From NCBI GenBank assembly GCA_033283325.1, contig JAWMQO010000001.1:1-64000 (forward strand): a stretch of 64,000 nucleotides of DNA, written 5' to 3'. Positions 9,038-17,551 of this stretch are shown here, in pieces. The notes beneath the pieces are model-generated. The model saw nothing but the letters and a program-made list of their open reading frames with translations. It was not told where the DNA came from and ran no database searches. Origin of the DNA: Mangrovimicrobium sp033283325 (lineage in GTDB: Bacteria; Pseudomonadota; Gammaproteobacteria; Pseudomonadales; Halieaceae). How positions within the stretch are numbered: the stretch's first letter is position 1; every line of letters starts with the position of its first letter. The position numbers and the translations under genes are program-made.

Positions 9038-10072
9038 ATGAGTAAAGAGCCCAAGGCCACGATCAACGACGTCGCGCGACTCGCCGGTGTTTCCAAGCGC
9101 ACGGTTTCACGGGTGTTGAACGACTCGCCCAAGGTGAACGAAGAGACCCGTGCGGTCATCCAGCGGGTGATCAAGCAGCTCAAGTATGTGCCCAGCCCGC
9201 AGGCCCGGGGCCTCGCCTCCAGCCGTTCCTACCTGCTGGGCCTGCTCTACGACGACCCCAATTCCCTGTTCATTCACGCGGTGCAGCGCGGCATCCTCAG
9301 CGTTTGCGTCGACGCTGGCTACGAGCTTGTCGTGCATCCCTGTGACCACAAGGCCAGCAACCTTGTGTCCCGGGTGAAACAGCTTATCACCCGCTCCAAG
9401 CTCGATGGCGTGGTGATCCTGCCGCCGCTTTCCGCCGATGAAAAACTCGCCTCGGCCCTGAAAAAGGAGGGCTACGAATACGTTCGCCTGGCCGCCATGT
9501 CGCTGGACGAACCCGAGCGCATGGTGGTTTCCGACGACCGTTCGGTGATGGTCGACCTGGCCCGGCATTTCGCCGAGGAGGGCCATGAGAACATCGCCAT
9601 TATCACCGGCCCCAAGTACCGGCTCGCCACTGAGGAGCGTCTCGACGGTTTCCGCAAGGGGCTGGAGACCTGCGGGCTGAATCTCGACGCCCGCAATATC
9701 GTGGAAGGCGATTTCTCTTACGAATCCGGCATGGAGTGCGCGCGGCGCCTGCTCTCGCGCACGCGCCCGCCGACGGCGATCTTCGCCAGCAATGACGAGA
9801 TGGCCGCAGGGGTAATCCGCGCAGCCTGGGAGATGGGAGTGCGAGTGCCGGAGCAGCTCTCGGTAGCCGGCTACGACGACAGCCCGCTGGCCTCGAAGAT
9901 CGTGCCGCCCCTGACGACGTTCCGCCGGCAGAATGAGGCCATGGCCGCCATCGCCGTGCGCAAGCTGATCGCCTGTATCGGCGGCGACCGCGAAGGGGCC
10001 GCCGGGCTTCCCTCGACTATCGTGCCGGAACTGGTGGTGCGCAGTTCCACCTGCAAGCCGTTGCAGCGCTGA
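9038..10072 (+). CDS. LacI-family transcriptional regulator, probable repressor of the pectin/uronate regulon
   Basis: The 344-residue protein has an N-terminal LacI helix-turn-helix (ATINDVARLAGVSKRTVSRV, with hinge PSPQARGLAS) and a periplasmic-binding-protein-like sensor domain (about 65-340). It lies 40 bp after the GH28 gene at the end of the TRAP/kdgK run, so it is probably autoregulated through the operator at 3614. The five palindromes TGCYAYCGGTRGCA in the window have the size and central CG expected for this family. KDG, KDPG or a related uronate intermediate is a plausible inducer, but this is inference. Confidence 0.88.
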   Translation: MSKEPKATINDVARLAGVSKRTVSRVLNDSPKVNEETRAVIQRVIKQLKYVPSPQARGLASSRSYLLGLLYDDPNSLFIHAVQRGILSVCVDAGYELVVHPCDHKASNLVSRVKQLITRSKLDGVVILPPLSADEKLASALKKEGYEYVRLAAMSLDEPERMVVSDDRSVMVDLARHFAEEGHENIAIITGPKYRLATEERLDGFRKGLETCGLNLDARNIVEGDFSYESGMECARRLLSRTRPPTAIFASNDEMAAGVIRAAWEMGVRVPEQLSVAGYDDSPLASKIVPPLTTFRRQNEAMAAIAVRKLIACIGGDREGAAGLPSTIVPELVVRSSTCKPLQR

Positions 10073-10178
10073 GTCGCAGCGCGTCTGTTTCCCGCAGTAA
10101 TTTTCCGGCGAAGCCGGGCGTCCTGTCCCTTTTTCCCGCTGATTGAGCTTATACCGAAATCTGCCTGTTTCCGGGGGT

Positions 10179-10192
10179 TGCCATCGGTGGCA
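10179..10192. promoter_or_regulatory. Predicted uronate-regulon operator 2
   Basis: TGCCATCGGTGGCA overlaps a possible -35 element (TTGCCA at 10178) upstream of the TonB-dependent receptor. It is the first of two operators in this 286-bp intergenic region, 31 bp centre to centre from operator 3, which is close to three helical turns. Confidence 0.72.
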
Positions 10193-10209
10193 TAAAGTGC
10201 TTGAATAAG

Positions 10210-10223
10210 TGCTACCGGTAGCA
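10210..10223. promoter_or_regulatory. Predicted uronate-regulon operator 3
   Basis: TGCTACCGGTAGCA is a perfect 14-bp palindrome placed just after a possible -10 (TTGAAT at 10201) of the TonB receptor promoter. With operator 2 it would bracket the promoter, a strongly repressing arrangement. Confidence 0.8.
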
Positions 10224-10358
10224 ACCAAGGCGTATTGCTGTAGTAACAAGGCCACTTTTCGGGGGGAGCCTGCAGCAAGAATGACCGAAAAAGAACAGCG
10301 GGTCCGGTCGAGCCTTTTGCCTCTATAACGCTAAATAACGAGTCACAGGTGCAACACG

Positions 10359-13046
10359 ATGAACAAGCAACAATCCTTCAAGCGAAATGTTCTGGCGCTG
10401 AGCGTCGCCGCTGCCAGCCTGGCTGGTGCAAGTATCGCTGCGCCCGCCCTGGCGCAGGATGAAGCAGAGCCGCTCCTCGAGGAAGTGGTGGTCACCGGCT
10501 ACCGGCAGAGTCTCAAGGCTTCGCTGGACCTCAAGCGTGACGAGGTCGGCGTGGTCGATGCGATTGTCGCCGAGGATATCGCCAAGTTTCCCGACCTGAA
10601 CCTCGCTGAATCCCTGCAGCGTATTCCTGGTGTCGCCATTCGCCGTGAGGCGGGCGAGGGCCGCAATATCACCGTGCGCGGCCTCGGTCCGCAGTTCACC
10701 CGGGTTCGGGTCAACGGGATGGAGGGCCTGAGCACCGGCGGCGGTACCGACAGTTCCGGTGGTACCAACCGCGATCGGCAGTTCGACTTCAATGTCTTCG
10801 CTTCCGAGTTGTTTAACAGCCTTGTCGTGCGCAAGACCTCTGAAGCCTGGGTCGACGAAGGCTCCCTGGGCGCGACTGTCGATCTGCGTACGGCGCGTCC
10901 TTTCGATTACGGAGAACAGGCCGCGGCAATTTCCGCCCAGGGCCTGTACAACGACCTCGCCGAGGAGATCGATCCGCGTATTGCCGGCCTTTACAGCAAT
11001 GTCTGGATGGACGATACCCTGGGTGGCCTGATCGCCTTCGCCTATACCGAGCGCCAGATTCTCGAGGAGGGCGCCAGCACGGTGCGCTGGCAGAGCGCGG
11101 ACTGGGCCAATTGTTCCGCGTGCGGCAGCCAGGCGGATATCGACGCGGTAAACAGTTCTTACCACCCGCGAATTCCCCGCTACGGCCGCCTGACCCATGA
11201 GCAGGAGCGCCTGGGTATCAATGGCGCCCTGCAGTGGCGGCCCTCTGATCGCACGGAACTTATTTTCGAGGGGATGTACGGCAAGCTGGACGGCACACGT
11301 TCAGAGGAATTCCTCGAAGCCCTGATCCGCAACGAGGAAGACGTCATGGACGTCACCGACTACAGCATCAACAACGCCGGCGTGATGACTGCCGGTACCT
11401 TTGATAACACCTTCGTGCGCATCGAGAACCGCAAGGACGAACTGGAAACCGAATTCACCCAGTTCACCCTGACCGGCTCCCATTACATTACCGACGACCT
11501 GCGCATCGAGGGCATGATCGGTACTTCCGAGTCAGACTTCGTAAACCCGAAGCAGACCACGATTATTTTCGACAATGTCGTCGATGGTTACAGCTACAAC
11601 TACCGGGATGAAGACCTGCCGCGGCTGGATTACAACTTCGATGTGACCGATCCGTCGCAATTCCTGTACACAGAATTCCGCGATCGTCCCAATTCCGTCA
11701 ACAACACCTTCGACAACTACAAGCTGGACCTCACCTGGGACCTGAACGAGGCCATCACCCTGAAGACCGGCATCTCCTACAAGGAATACGGCTTCGAGGT
11801 CGAGGAAGCCCGCCGCGATGGCTCCGTCGAGGACGTGCTGGGTTCCAGCGTGCCGGTGACCGCCGAGCTGGCCTCCCGCCTGAAAGGCTTCGGCAGCGGC
11901 CTGGGTATGCCCGGCGGTAACGACAAGCAGTGGGTGGTACCGAATATCGGTGCCGGCGCCGCGCTGGTGGATCTCTACAACCTGCCCGCGGTACCGCGAG
12001 AAGGTGATATCCGTTCGGTGGACGAAGAAACCCTCGCGTACTACCTGCAGGCGAACTTCTTCTACCCCCTCGGCAACATGAACCTGCGCGCCAACGCCGG
12101 CCTGCGCTACTACGATACGACGGTGGATGCCACGGGCTTCCTTTCCGGCGACCAGGTAACTGTCAGCAACAGCTATGATGACGTGCTGCCTTCATTCAAC
12201 GTCGCCCTGGAAGTTACCGAGGAGGTGGTCCTGCGCGGAGCCTATTCCAAGGTCATGGCGCGGCCGGATCTCGGCGCACTGACGCCTGGCGGCAGCATCG
12301 GGGTTTTCGGCGATCCGACGCTCAGCTTCGGTAACCCGGACCTGGAACCCTTCGAGGCCGACGCCTTCGACTTCTCCGTCGAATGGTACTTCGCGGATGA
12401 AGCCCTGTTCTCCATCGGCTACTTCTACAAGGACATCGCCTCCTTCGTCGCCCGGACTTCCGAGGACAATATTCCCTTCAGCTCCCTCGGCCTGCCCTGT
12501 GAGCTGCTGAACGCGTCACCGATCGAGGGCGAGTGCAACACACTGTTCACGGTGACCCGCAACACCAACGGCAATGGCGGTGAGCTGGAAGGTTTCGAGG
12601 TGATCTTCCAGATGCCCTTCACCGGTCTGCCCGGCCTGCTTGCCAACACCGGTATCTCCGCGAACTACACCTACGTGGACTCGGAAGTGGACTACGCCTC
12701 ACCGGGTGAGCCGAAGGAACTGGGGCCTCTGGTGCAGACCAGCGAGAACAACTACAACGCGACACTGTATTACGAGGGCGAAAAGATCAGCTCGCGCTTC
12801 TCCTACAACTACCGCGATGAATACCTGATCCAGTTCCCGGACCGCCAGGTGGCCGAAGCAGGGCAGCTCGACTTCTCCGCCTCCTACCAGTGGAACGACA
12901 ACCTGCAACTGACCTTCGAGGCGATCAACCTCACCGACGAGTTCTTTGACCAGCGTCACCTGGCTGACGACGGCAGGCTCGACCTGAGCTACGTATACCA
13001 CCACACGGGTCGTAACTACTTCCTCGGCTTCCGCTGGAAGCTCTGA
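10359..13046 (+). CDS. TonB-dependent receptor, Caulobacter type, probably for pectic oligosaccharides
   Basis: This 895-residue outer-membrane receptor has a cleavable signal (ends SIAAPALAQ), the TonB-box-like EEVVVTG, a plug domain (about 45-170, with LAESLQRIPGVAIRREAGEG and TVRGLGPQFTRVRVNG), and a beta-barrel ending in aromatic YFLGFRWKL. It belongs to the TIGR01782-like TonB receptors that import carbohydrates in many marine Proteobacteria. Two predicted operators in its promoter and pectin genes on both sides point to oligogalacturonide uptake. A terminator follows at 13140, so it is probably monocistronic. Confidence 0.88.
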   Translation: MNKQQSFKRNVLALSVAAASLAGASIAAPALAQDEAEPLLEEVVVTGYRQSLKASLDLKRDEVGVVDAIVAEDIAKFPDLNLAESLQRIPGVAIRREAGEGRNITVRGLGPQFTRVRVNGMEGLSTGGGTDSSGGTNRDRQFDFNVFASELFNSLVVRKTSEAWVDEGSLGATVDLRTARPFDYGEQAAAISAQGLYNDLAEEIDPRIAGLYSNVWMDDTLGGLIAFAYTERQILEEGASTVRWQSADWANCSACGSQADIDAVNSSYHPRIPRYGRLTHEQERLGINGALQWRPSDRTELIFEGMYGKLDGTRSEEFLEALIRNEEDVMDVTDYSINNAGVMTAGTFDNTFVRIENRKDELETEFTQFTLTGSHYITDDLRIEGMIGTSESDFVNPKQTTIIFDNVVDGYSYNYRDEDLPRLDYNFDVTDPSQFLYTEFRDRPNSVNNTFDNYKLDLTWDLNEAITLKTGISYKEYGFEVEEARRDGSVEDVLGSSVPVTAELASRLKGFGSGLGMPGGNDKQWVVPNIGAGAALVDLYNLPAVPREGDIRSVDEETLAYYLQANFFYPLGNMNLRANAGLRYYDTTVDATGFLSGDQVTVSNSYDDVLPSFNVALEVTEEVVLRGAYSKVMARPDLGALTPGGSIGVFGDPTLSFGNPDLEPFEADAFDFSVEWYFADEALFSIGYFYKDIASFVARTSEDNIPFSSLGLPCELLNASPIEGECNTLFTVTRNTNGNGGELEGFEVIFQMPFTGLPGLLANTGISANYTYVDSEVDYASPGEPKELGPLVQTSENNYNATLYYEGEKISSRFSYNYRDEYLIQFPDRQVAEAGQLDFSASYQWNDNLQLTFEAINLTDEFFDQRHLADDGRLDLSYVYHHTGRNYFLGFRWKL

Positions 13047-13139
13047 GGAAGGCGCTGGCAAAACTGAGCGAGCGGGGAGCCAACCCTTGGGGAATTGACG
13101 GGCACACACCCGGGGATTTTGGGGTCTGGTTCCCATTTA

Positions 13140-13172
13140 CCCCCAGCCAGACAGCTGGCTGGGGGTTTTTTT
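13140..13172 (+). terminator. Intrinsic terminator after the TonB receptor gene
   Basis: A perfect 11-bp stem, CCCCCAGCCAG / CTGGCTGGGGG, with loop ACAG is followed by seven T residues. It closes the receptor transcript before the next regulated promoter. Confidence 0.9.
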
Positions 13173-13246
13173 ATCCTTTGGGCCTGTTGACGGGAGCGGT
13201 ACGCAGCCGCGGACGCTTGCGGGCGAGGGGCGCATCAGCTACCATG

Positions 13247-13260
13247 TGCTACCGGTGGCA
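13247..13260. promoter_or_regulatory. Predicted uronate-regulon operator 4
   Basis: TGCTACCGGTGGCA lies about 15 bp before a good -10 hexamer (TATAAT, 13275-13280) and therefore covers the -35 region of the promoter for the GH105-kduI-kduD-uxaB-PL10 run. Confidence 0.78.
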
Positions 13261-13274
13261 TAGCGCTAAATCCA

Positions 13275-13280
13275 TATAAT
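13275..13280 (+). promoter_or_regulatory. Predicted -10 element of the GH105-kduID-uxaB promoter
   Basis: The hexamer is a perfect TATAAT, about 100 bp before the ATG at 13381. No good -35 is seen; its position is occupied by operator 4. Confidence 0.5.
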
Positions 13281-13380
13281 TCGCCCGCCGCTCCGGGCAG
13301 CCCCATCCGCCGGCTTTGAAGCTGCGGTATGAGCAGGCCGGAGTCGACTTTGCAGGCAAGTATTCGAGGAAAGCGAAACC

Positions 13381-15804
13381 ATGGGAAAAACGTATCTGGC
13401 CAGCGCGGTCTTTCTGCCCGTGCTTACAGCGTACGCACTGGCTTCGAGCGCGGCTGAAACCCTGGCCACCGTGGAAGTGCGCAACCCTTTAGAGTTCAGG
13501 CAGCGAGATGCTGCCGTTGAGCTGACTTTCGCCTCCCTGGGCCTGGAAGACGGTGCCGCCAGCGCGGGCGAACTCGTGCTTCTCGCGGGTGCCGCGGCGT
13601 TGCCGGTGCAGGCCTATGACAGCGATCTCGACGGCGCTGACGATACGCTGCTCACAGTGGTGGACCTCGAACCGGCCGCGAGCCTGAACCTGCAGGTGGT
13701 CCTCGATCCGGAACTGGCCGCTCGGCAGTCCTTTCCCCAACGAACTCAGGCGGTGCTGTCTCACAAGCAGGGCGGAAAGTGGGAAGGCAGGAAGTACATC
13801 GGTGGTGACTGGGTGGACGTCGCTGAACTCAGCCCGCCACCACAGCACACGGACCATTCGGAATACATCCGCTTCGAAGGTCCCGGTATGGAATCCGACC
13901 GGGTGGCTTATCGCGTTTACCTCGATGAACGCAACGGCTTCGACATTTTCGGCAAGCGCGGCAGCGAGCCGGTGCTGCAGCAGGTGGGTCTCGATGGCTT
14001 CTCCTCCTACCACGAACCCGCGGACTGGGGCCTGGATATCCTCAAGGTCGGCGCATCACTGGGTATTGGCGGTTACGGCTACTGGCAGGATGGAAAAGCC
14101 CTGCGCGTCTCCGAACTCGAGGGCTGGACAGCAAGGGTGATCGAAAACGGCCCCCTGCAGTCAAAACTCGGCATCCACTACGACAAGTGGAAAGTCGACG
14201 GTCGCACCCTGGACCTGCACAGTACCCTGAGCATGCGTGCCGGCAGTGAGCTGGTGCGTGTGCAACTGCAGACCAGCGAGCCCCTGGACAATCTCGTCGC
14301 CGGCCTGGTGAAGCACGAGGGCACCGAGCTTATCACCGGCGAGATGGAAGTGACGGGCGACGCGTTCACCTACCTGGCGACCTGGGGCGAGCAGAGCCTC
14401 GACGGCGGCAAGCTGGGCATGGCCATCTTCTTCCACCGCAGGGACCTCGTCGCGCTGGAAGAGGACGAACATAACCAGGTCGTCGTGCTGGAGCCGCGTG
14501 GCACGCAACTGGAGTATTACTTCCTCGCCGCCTGGGACGGCTCGAACAGGGGGATCAGGACACAGGAACAGTTCGAGGCCTGGCTGCAGAATGTCGCCGA
14601 GACCCTGACCATCGAGCCGCGTGTGCGAGTCCGGAGCAGTTTCGCAGACAAACAAAAGCAGTTTCCGGTGGACAGCGAAGCGGCGTTGCACTGGGCGCAG
14701 CGCATGGCGGACAGCGAAATCTCCCGCCACGGTAGCCAGCTTGCCTGGGGTGGCTGGGACGAGATGCGCGAGCGCCCTTCCAACTGGGAGTACTCCACCG
14801 GCCTGCTGATGCAGGCCTACGATTCCCTGGGACTGGCGCTGGGCATGCCGCAGTACTCGAAAATCGCGGAAAGCGTTGTCGGTTCGTATATCGCGGAGAA
14901 CGGGGACATCCACTCTTACGACATGCAGAAGTTCAACATCGATAGCGTGAACAGCGGCAAGATGTTGTTACGGCTCTACCGCCGTACTGGCGACGAGCGC
15001 TATCGCAAGGCCGCCGCCACCCTGCGCGAGCAACTGGAACACCAGCCGCGCCTCGACAACGGCGCCTACTGGCACAAACAGCGCTATCCCTACCAGCTGT
15101 GGCTGGACGGGGTATACATGGGCATGCCCTTCCTCGCCGAGTATTCCCTGGCCTTCGAGCAGGGCGCCAGCCTGGATGAAGCGATCAACGAATTCCTCGT
15201 GTCCCGCGATGCGCTGCGCGATCCGGAAACAGGTCTCTACTGGCATGCCCTGGACGAGAAGAAGCAGCAGGTCTGGGCGGACCCGCAAAGCGGCCGATCG
15301 AAATACTTCTGGGCTCGCGGCCTGGGCTGGCTGGCGATGGCGTTGGTGGACACACTGGAACTCATTCCGCAGGAGCAGGCCGAGCAGCGCCAGGTGCTGG
15401 TCGATATGACGCGGTCACTGGCGAGCACCCTGTTGAAGTACCAGGCGGATTCCGGCTCCTGGTACCAGATTCTCGACATGCCGGACGCCCCGGGCAACTA
15501 CCGCGAGGCCTCCGCCAGCAGCATGTTTACCTACATGCTGGCGAAAGGTGTCAACCTCGGCGTGTTGCCCGGCGAATACAAGGCAGCCGCCATAAAGGCC
15601 TATGAGGGCCTGCTGCGGGACTTTGTCGAGCCGCGTCCGGACGGCAGCGTCAGCCTGACCCATAACTGCGCGGTGGCGGGTCTCGGCTTCGGCCGCGACG
15701 GCAGCTACCACTACTACATGAGCGAGCGGGTAGTCGCCGACGATCCGAAGGGACTCGCGCCCTTCATTTTCGCCAGTATCGAAACGGCGAAACTGCTGGA
15801 ATGA
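13381..15804 (+). CDS. Exported DUF4861-GH105 fusion, unsaturated uronyl hydrolase
   Basis: This 807-residue protein has a signal peptide (about 1-24), an N-terminal DUF4861-like beta-rich domain (about 25-400) and a C-terminal six-hairpin GH105 domain (about 430-805). The GH105 part contains LWLDGVYMGMPFL, whose Asp (residue 576) aligns with the catalytic Asp of YteR/YesR-type hydrolases, and HNCAVAGLG near the end. GH105 enzymes remove the unsaturated uronic acid from the ends of lyase products, here rhamnogalacturonan or oligogalacturonides. A GAGGAAAG ribosome site precedes the ATG. It is first in a five-gene run under operator 4. Family calls are firm; the exact disaccharide linkage is not known. 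Confidence 0.85.
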   Translation: MGKTYLASAVFLPVLTAYALASSAAETLATVEVRNPLEFRQRDAAVELTFASLGLEDGAASAGELVLLAGAAALPVQAYDSDLDGADDTLLTVVDLEPAASLNLQVVLDPELAARQSFPQRTQAVLSHKQGGKWEGRKYIGGDWVDVAELSPPPQHTDHSEYIRFEGPGMESDRVAYRVYLDERNGFDIFGKRGSEPVLQQVGLDGFSSYHEPADWGLDILKVGASLGIGGYGYWQDGKALRVSELEGWTARVIENGPLQSKLGIHYDKWKVDGRTLDLHSTLSMRAGSELVRVQLQTSEPLDNLVAGLVKHEGTELITGEMEVTGDAFTYLATWGEQSLDGGKLGMAIFFHRRDLVALEEDEHNQVVVLEPRGTQLEYYFLAAWDGSNRGIRTQEQFEAWLQNVAETLTIEPRVRVRSSFADKQKQFPVDSEAALHWAQRMADSEISRHGSQLAWGGWDEMRERPSNWEYSTGLLMQAYDSLGLALGMPQYSKIAESVVGSYIAENGDIHSYDMQKFNIDSVNSGKMLLRLYRRTGDERYRKAAATLREQLEHQPRLDNGAYWHKQRYPYQLWLDGVYMGMPFLAEYSLAFEQGASLDEAINEFLVSRDALRDPETGLYWHALDEKKQQVWADPQSGRSKYFWARGLGWLAMALVDTLELIPQEQAEQRQVLVDMTRSLASTLLKYQADSGSWYQILDMPDAPGNYREASASSMFTYMLAKGVNLGVLPGEYKAAAIKAYEGLLRDFVEPRPDGSVSLTHNCAVAGLGFGRDGSYHYYMSERVVADDPKGLAPFIFASIETAKLLE

Positions 15805-15864
15805 CCCGGCCAGGAAAGGCCCGGCCGGGAAAGGCCCGGCCAGGAAAGGCCCGGCCGGGACAGG
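15805..15864. repeat. Four 15-bp tandem repeats
   Basis: Four head-to-tail copies of CCCGGCCAGGAAAGG, alternating with CCCGGCCGGGAAAGG and ending with a GACAGG variant, start immediately after the GH105 stop codon and end about 35 bp before kduI. The alternation makes a 30-bp higher-order period. The array contains GGCC inverted half-sites but no T-run. Confidence 0.85.
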
Positions 15865-15898
15865 CCCGCAACAGGATTCAATTTACAGGAGAGAATAC

Positions 15899-16741
15899 AT
15901 GAGCACTGAATACCAGGTTCGCTACGCGACCCACCCGGACGATTATCGCAAGTACGATACCGAGACCCTGCGCAAGCACTACCATATCGGCAATCTGTTC
16001 CAGCAGGACAGGATTTCCCTGACCTACACCCATTACGAACGCCTGATCGTCGGTGGCGTGATGCCGGTGCTGCAGGCATTGCCGCTGAAAACCATCGACC
16101 CGCTAAAAGCCGAGTTCTTCCTGCACCGGCGCGAACTCGGTGCGATCAACATCGGCGGCCCCGGCGTGATCAATATCGACGGTGAGGCCTACGATGTGGA
16201 TTACCGCGAGGCCATGTACATCGGCGCGGGAGACAAGTCCGTCAGCTTCGCCAGCAAGTCTGCCGCCAACCCCGCGAAGTTCTACATCAACTCCGCACCG
16301 GCTCATCACGCCTACCCGGACAAGAAAGTCGGCATGGCGGACGCCGACGCCGTCACCCTGGGCTCCGGCGAGACCTGTAACGAACGCACTATCAACAAGC
16401 TGCTGGTCAACACGGTGGTGGAAACCTGCCAGTTGCAGATGGGCCTCACCGAGTTCCACCCCGGCAGCTGCTGGAACACCATGCCCGCGCACATCCACGA
16501 CCGGCGCATGGAGGCCTACTTCTACTTCGAGATTGCCGAAGGCCAGTCGGTCTGTCATTTCATGGGGCCGAAGGAAGAAACCCGGCACATCTGGATGGGC
16601 AACGAGGAGGCGGTGGTCTCGCCGCCCTGGTCCATGCACTGTGGCGTCGGCACCGCCAGCTACGTCTTCATCTGGGGCATGGCCGGCGAAAACCTCGACT
16701 ACGGCGACATGGATCACTGCCAGCCCGACGAACTGCGCTGA
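15899..16741 (+). CDS. kduI: 5-dehydro-4-deoxy-D-glucuronate isomerase
   Basis: The 280-residue cupin-like isomerase (E. coli KduI is 278) converts 4-deoxy-5-keto-uronate, released from unsaturated uronates, to 2,5-diketo-3-deoxygluconate. The metal site is visible as MPAHIHDRRMEAYFYF (two His and a Glu), with a further His in the WSMHCGVG block. AGGAGA precedes the ATG. It lies 11 bp before kduD, which performs the next step. Confidence 0.95.
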   Translation: MSTEYQVRYATHPDDYRKYDTETLRKHYHIGNLFQQDRISLTYTHYERLIVGGVMPVLQALPLKTIDPLKAEFFLHRRELGAINIGGPGVINIDGEAYDVDYREAMYIGAGDKSVSFASKSAANPAKFYINSAPAHHAYPDKKVGMADADAVTLGSGETCNERTINKLLVNTVVETCQLQMGLTEFHPGSCWNTMPAHIHDRRMEAYFYFEIAEGQSVCHFMGPKEETRHIWMGNEEAVVSPPWSMHCGVGTASYVFIWGMAGENLDYGDMDHCQPDELR

Positions 16742-16752
16742 GGGGAATCGCC

Positions 16753-17544
16753 ATGAGCAAACTCTTTGATCTTCGCGGCAAGCGGGCCCTGGTGACCGGC
16801 GCCACCCACGGCCTCGGCCTGGCGATGGCGAAGGGCCTCGGCGAAGCCGGTGCGACCGTCATCATCAACGGGCACTCCTCCCAGGAGCGCATCGACACCG
16901 CGGTGACGGAACTGCAGGACGCGGGCATCCAGGCCCACGGCTATCGCTTTGACGTTACCGACGAAACCGCGGCGGAAGACGCCGTGGCGCGCATCGAGGC
17001 GGAGGTCGGCCCGGTGGACATCCTGGTGAACAACGCCGGCATCATCAAGCGGGTGCCGATGCTGGAGATGGAGCTCGCCGAATGGGAGCAGGTGATCCGC
17101 ACCGACCTCACCGGCGTATTCGTCATGACCCGCCCAGTGGTGCGCCGGCAGATCGCGCGCGGCGCCGGCAAGGTCATCAACATCTGTTCGATGATGAGCG
17201 AACTGGGCCGTAGCAGCGTAGGTGCCTACGCCGCAGCCAAAGGCGGCTTGAAAATGCTCACTCGAAACATGGCCACCGAGTGGGCGCGGCACAATATCCA
17301 GGTAAATGGAATTGGCCCCGGTTACTTCGCCACCAGCCAGACCGCGCCGATCCGTACGGAAGGCCACCCCTTCAACGAATTCATCCTGCACCGCACGCCG
17401 GCCAATCGCTGGGGCGACCCGGACGACCTGCAGGGCACCGCGGTGTTCCTCGCCTCCCGGGCCAGCGATTTCGTCAACGGCCAGATTGTCTACGTGGACG
17501 GCGGCATTCTCGCGACCATCGGCCGTCCCGCGGGCGAGGACTGA
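16753..17544 (+). CDS. kduD: 2-dehydro-3-deoxy-D-gluconate 5-dehydrogenase
   Basis: This 263-residue short-chain dehydrogenase reduces 2,5-diketo-3-deoxygluconate to KDG with NAD(P)H. The cofactor motif TGATHGLG (15-22), NNAG (93-96), catalytic Ser146, Tyr159 and Lys163 are all present. It is slightly longer than E. coli KduD (253). It sits between kduI and uxaB, which supports the specific call over a generic SDR. Confidence 0.92.
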   Translation: MSKLFDLRGKRALVTGATHGLGLAMAKGLGEAGATVIINGHSSQERIDTAVTELQDAGIQAHGYRFDVTDETAAEDAVARIEAEVGPVDILVNNAGIIKRVPMLEMELAEWEQVIRTDLTGVFVMTRPVVRRQIARGAGKVINICSMMSELGRSSVGAYAAAKGGLKMLTRNMATEWARHNIQVNGIGPGYFATSQTAPIRTEGHPFNEFILHRTPANRWGDPDDLQGTAVFLASRASDFVNGQIVYVDGGILATIGRPAGED

Positions 17545-17551
17545 GCGCGCC

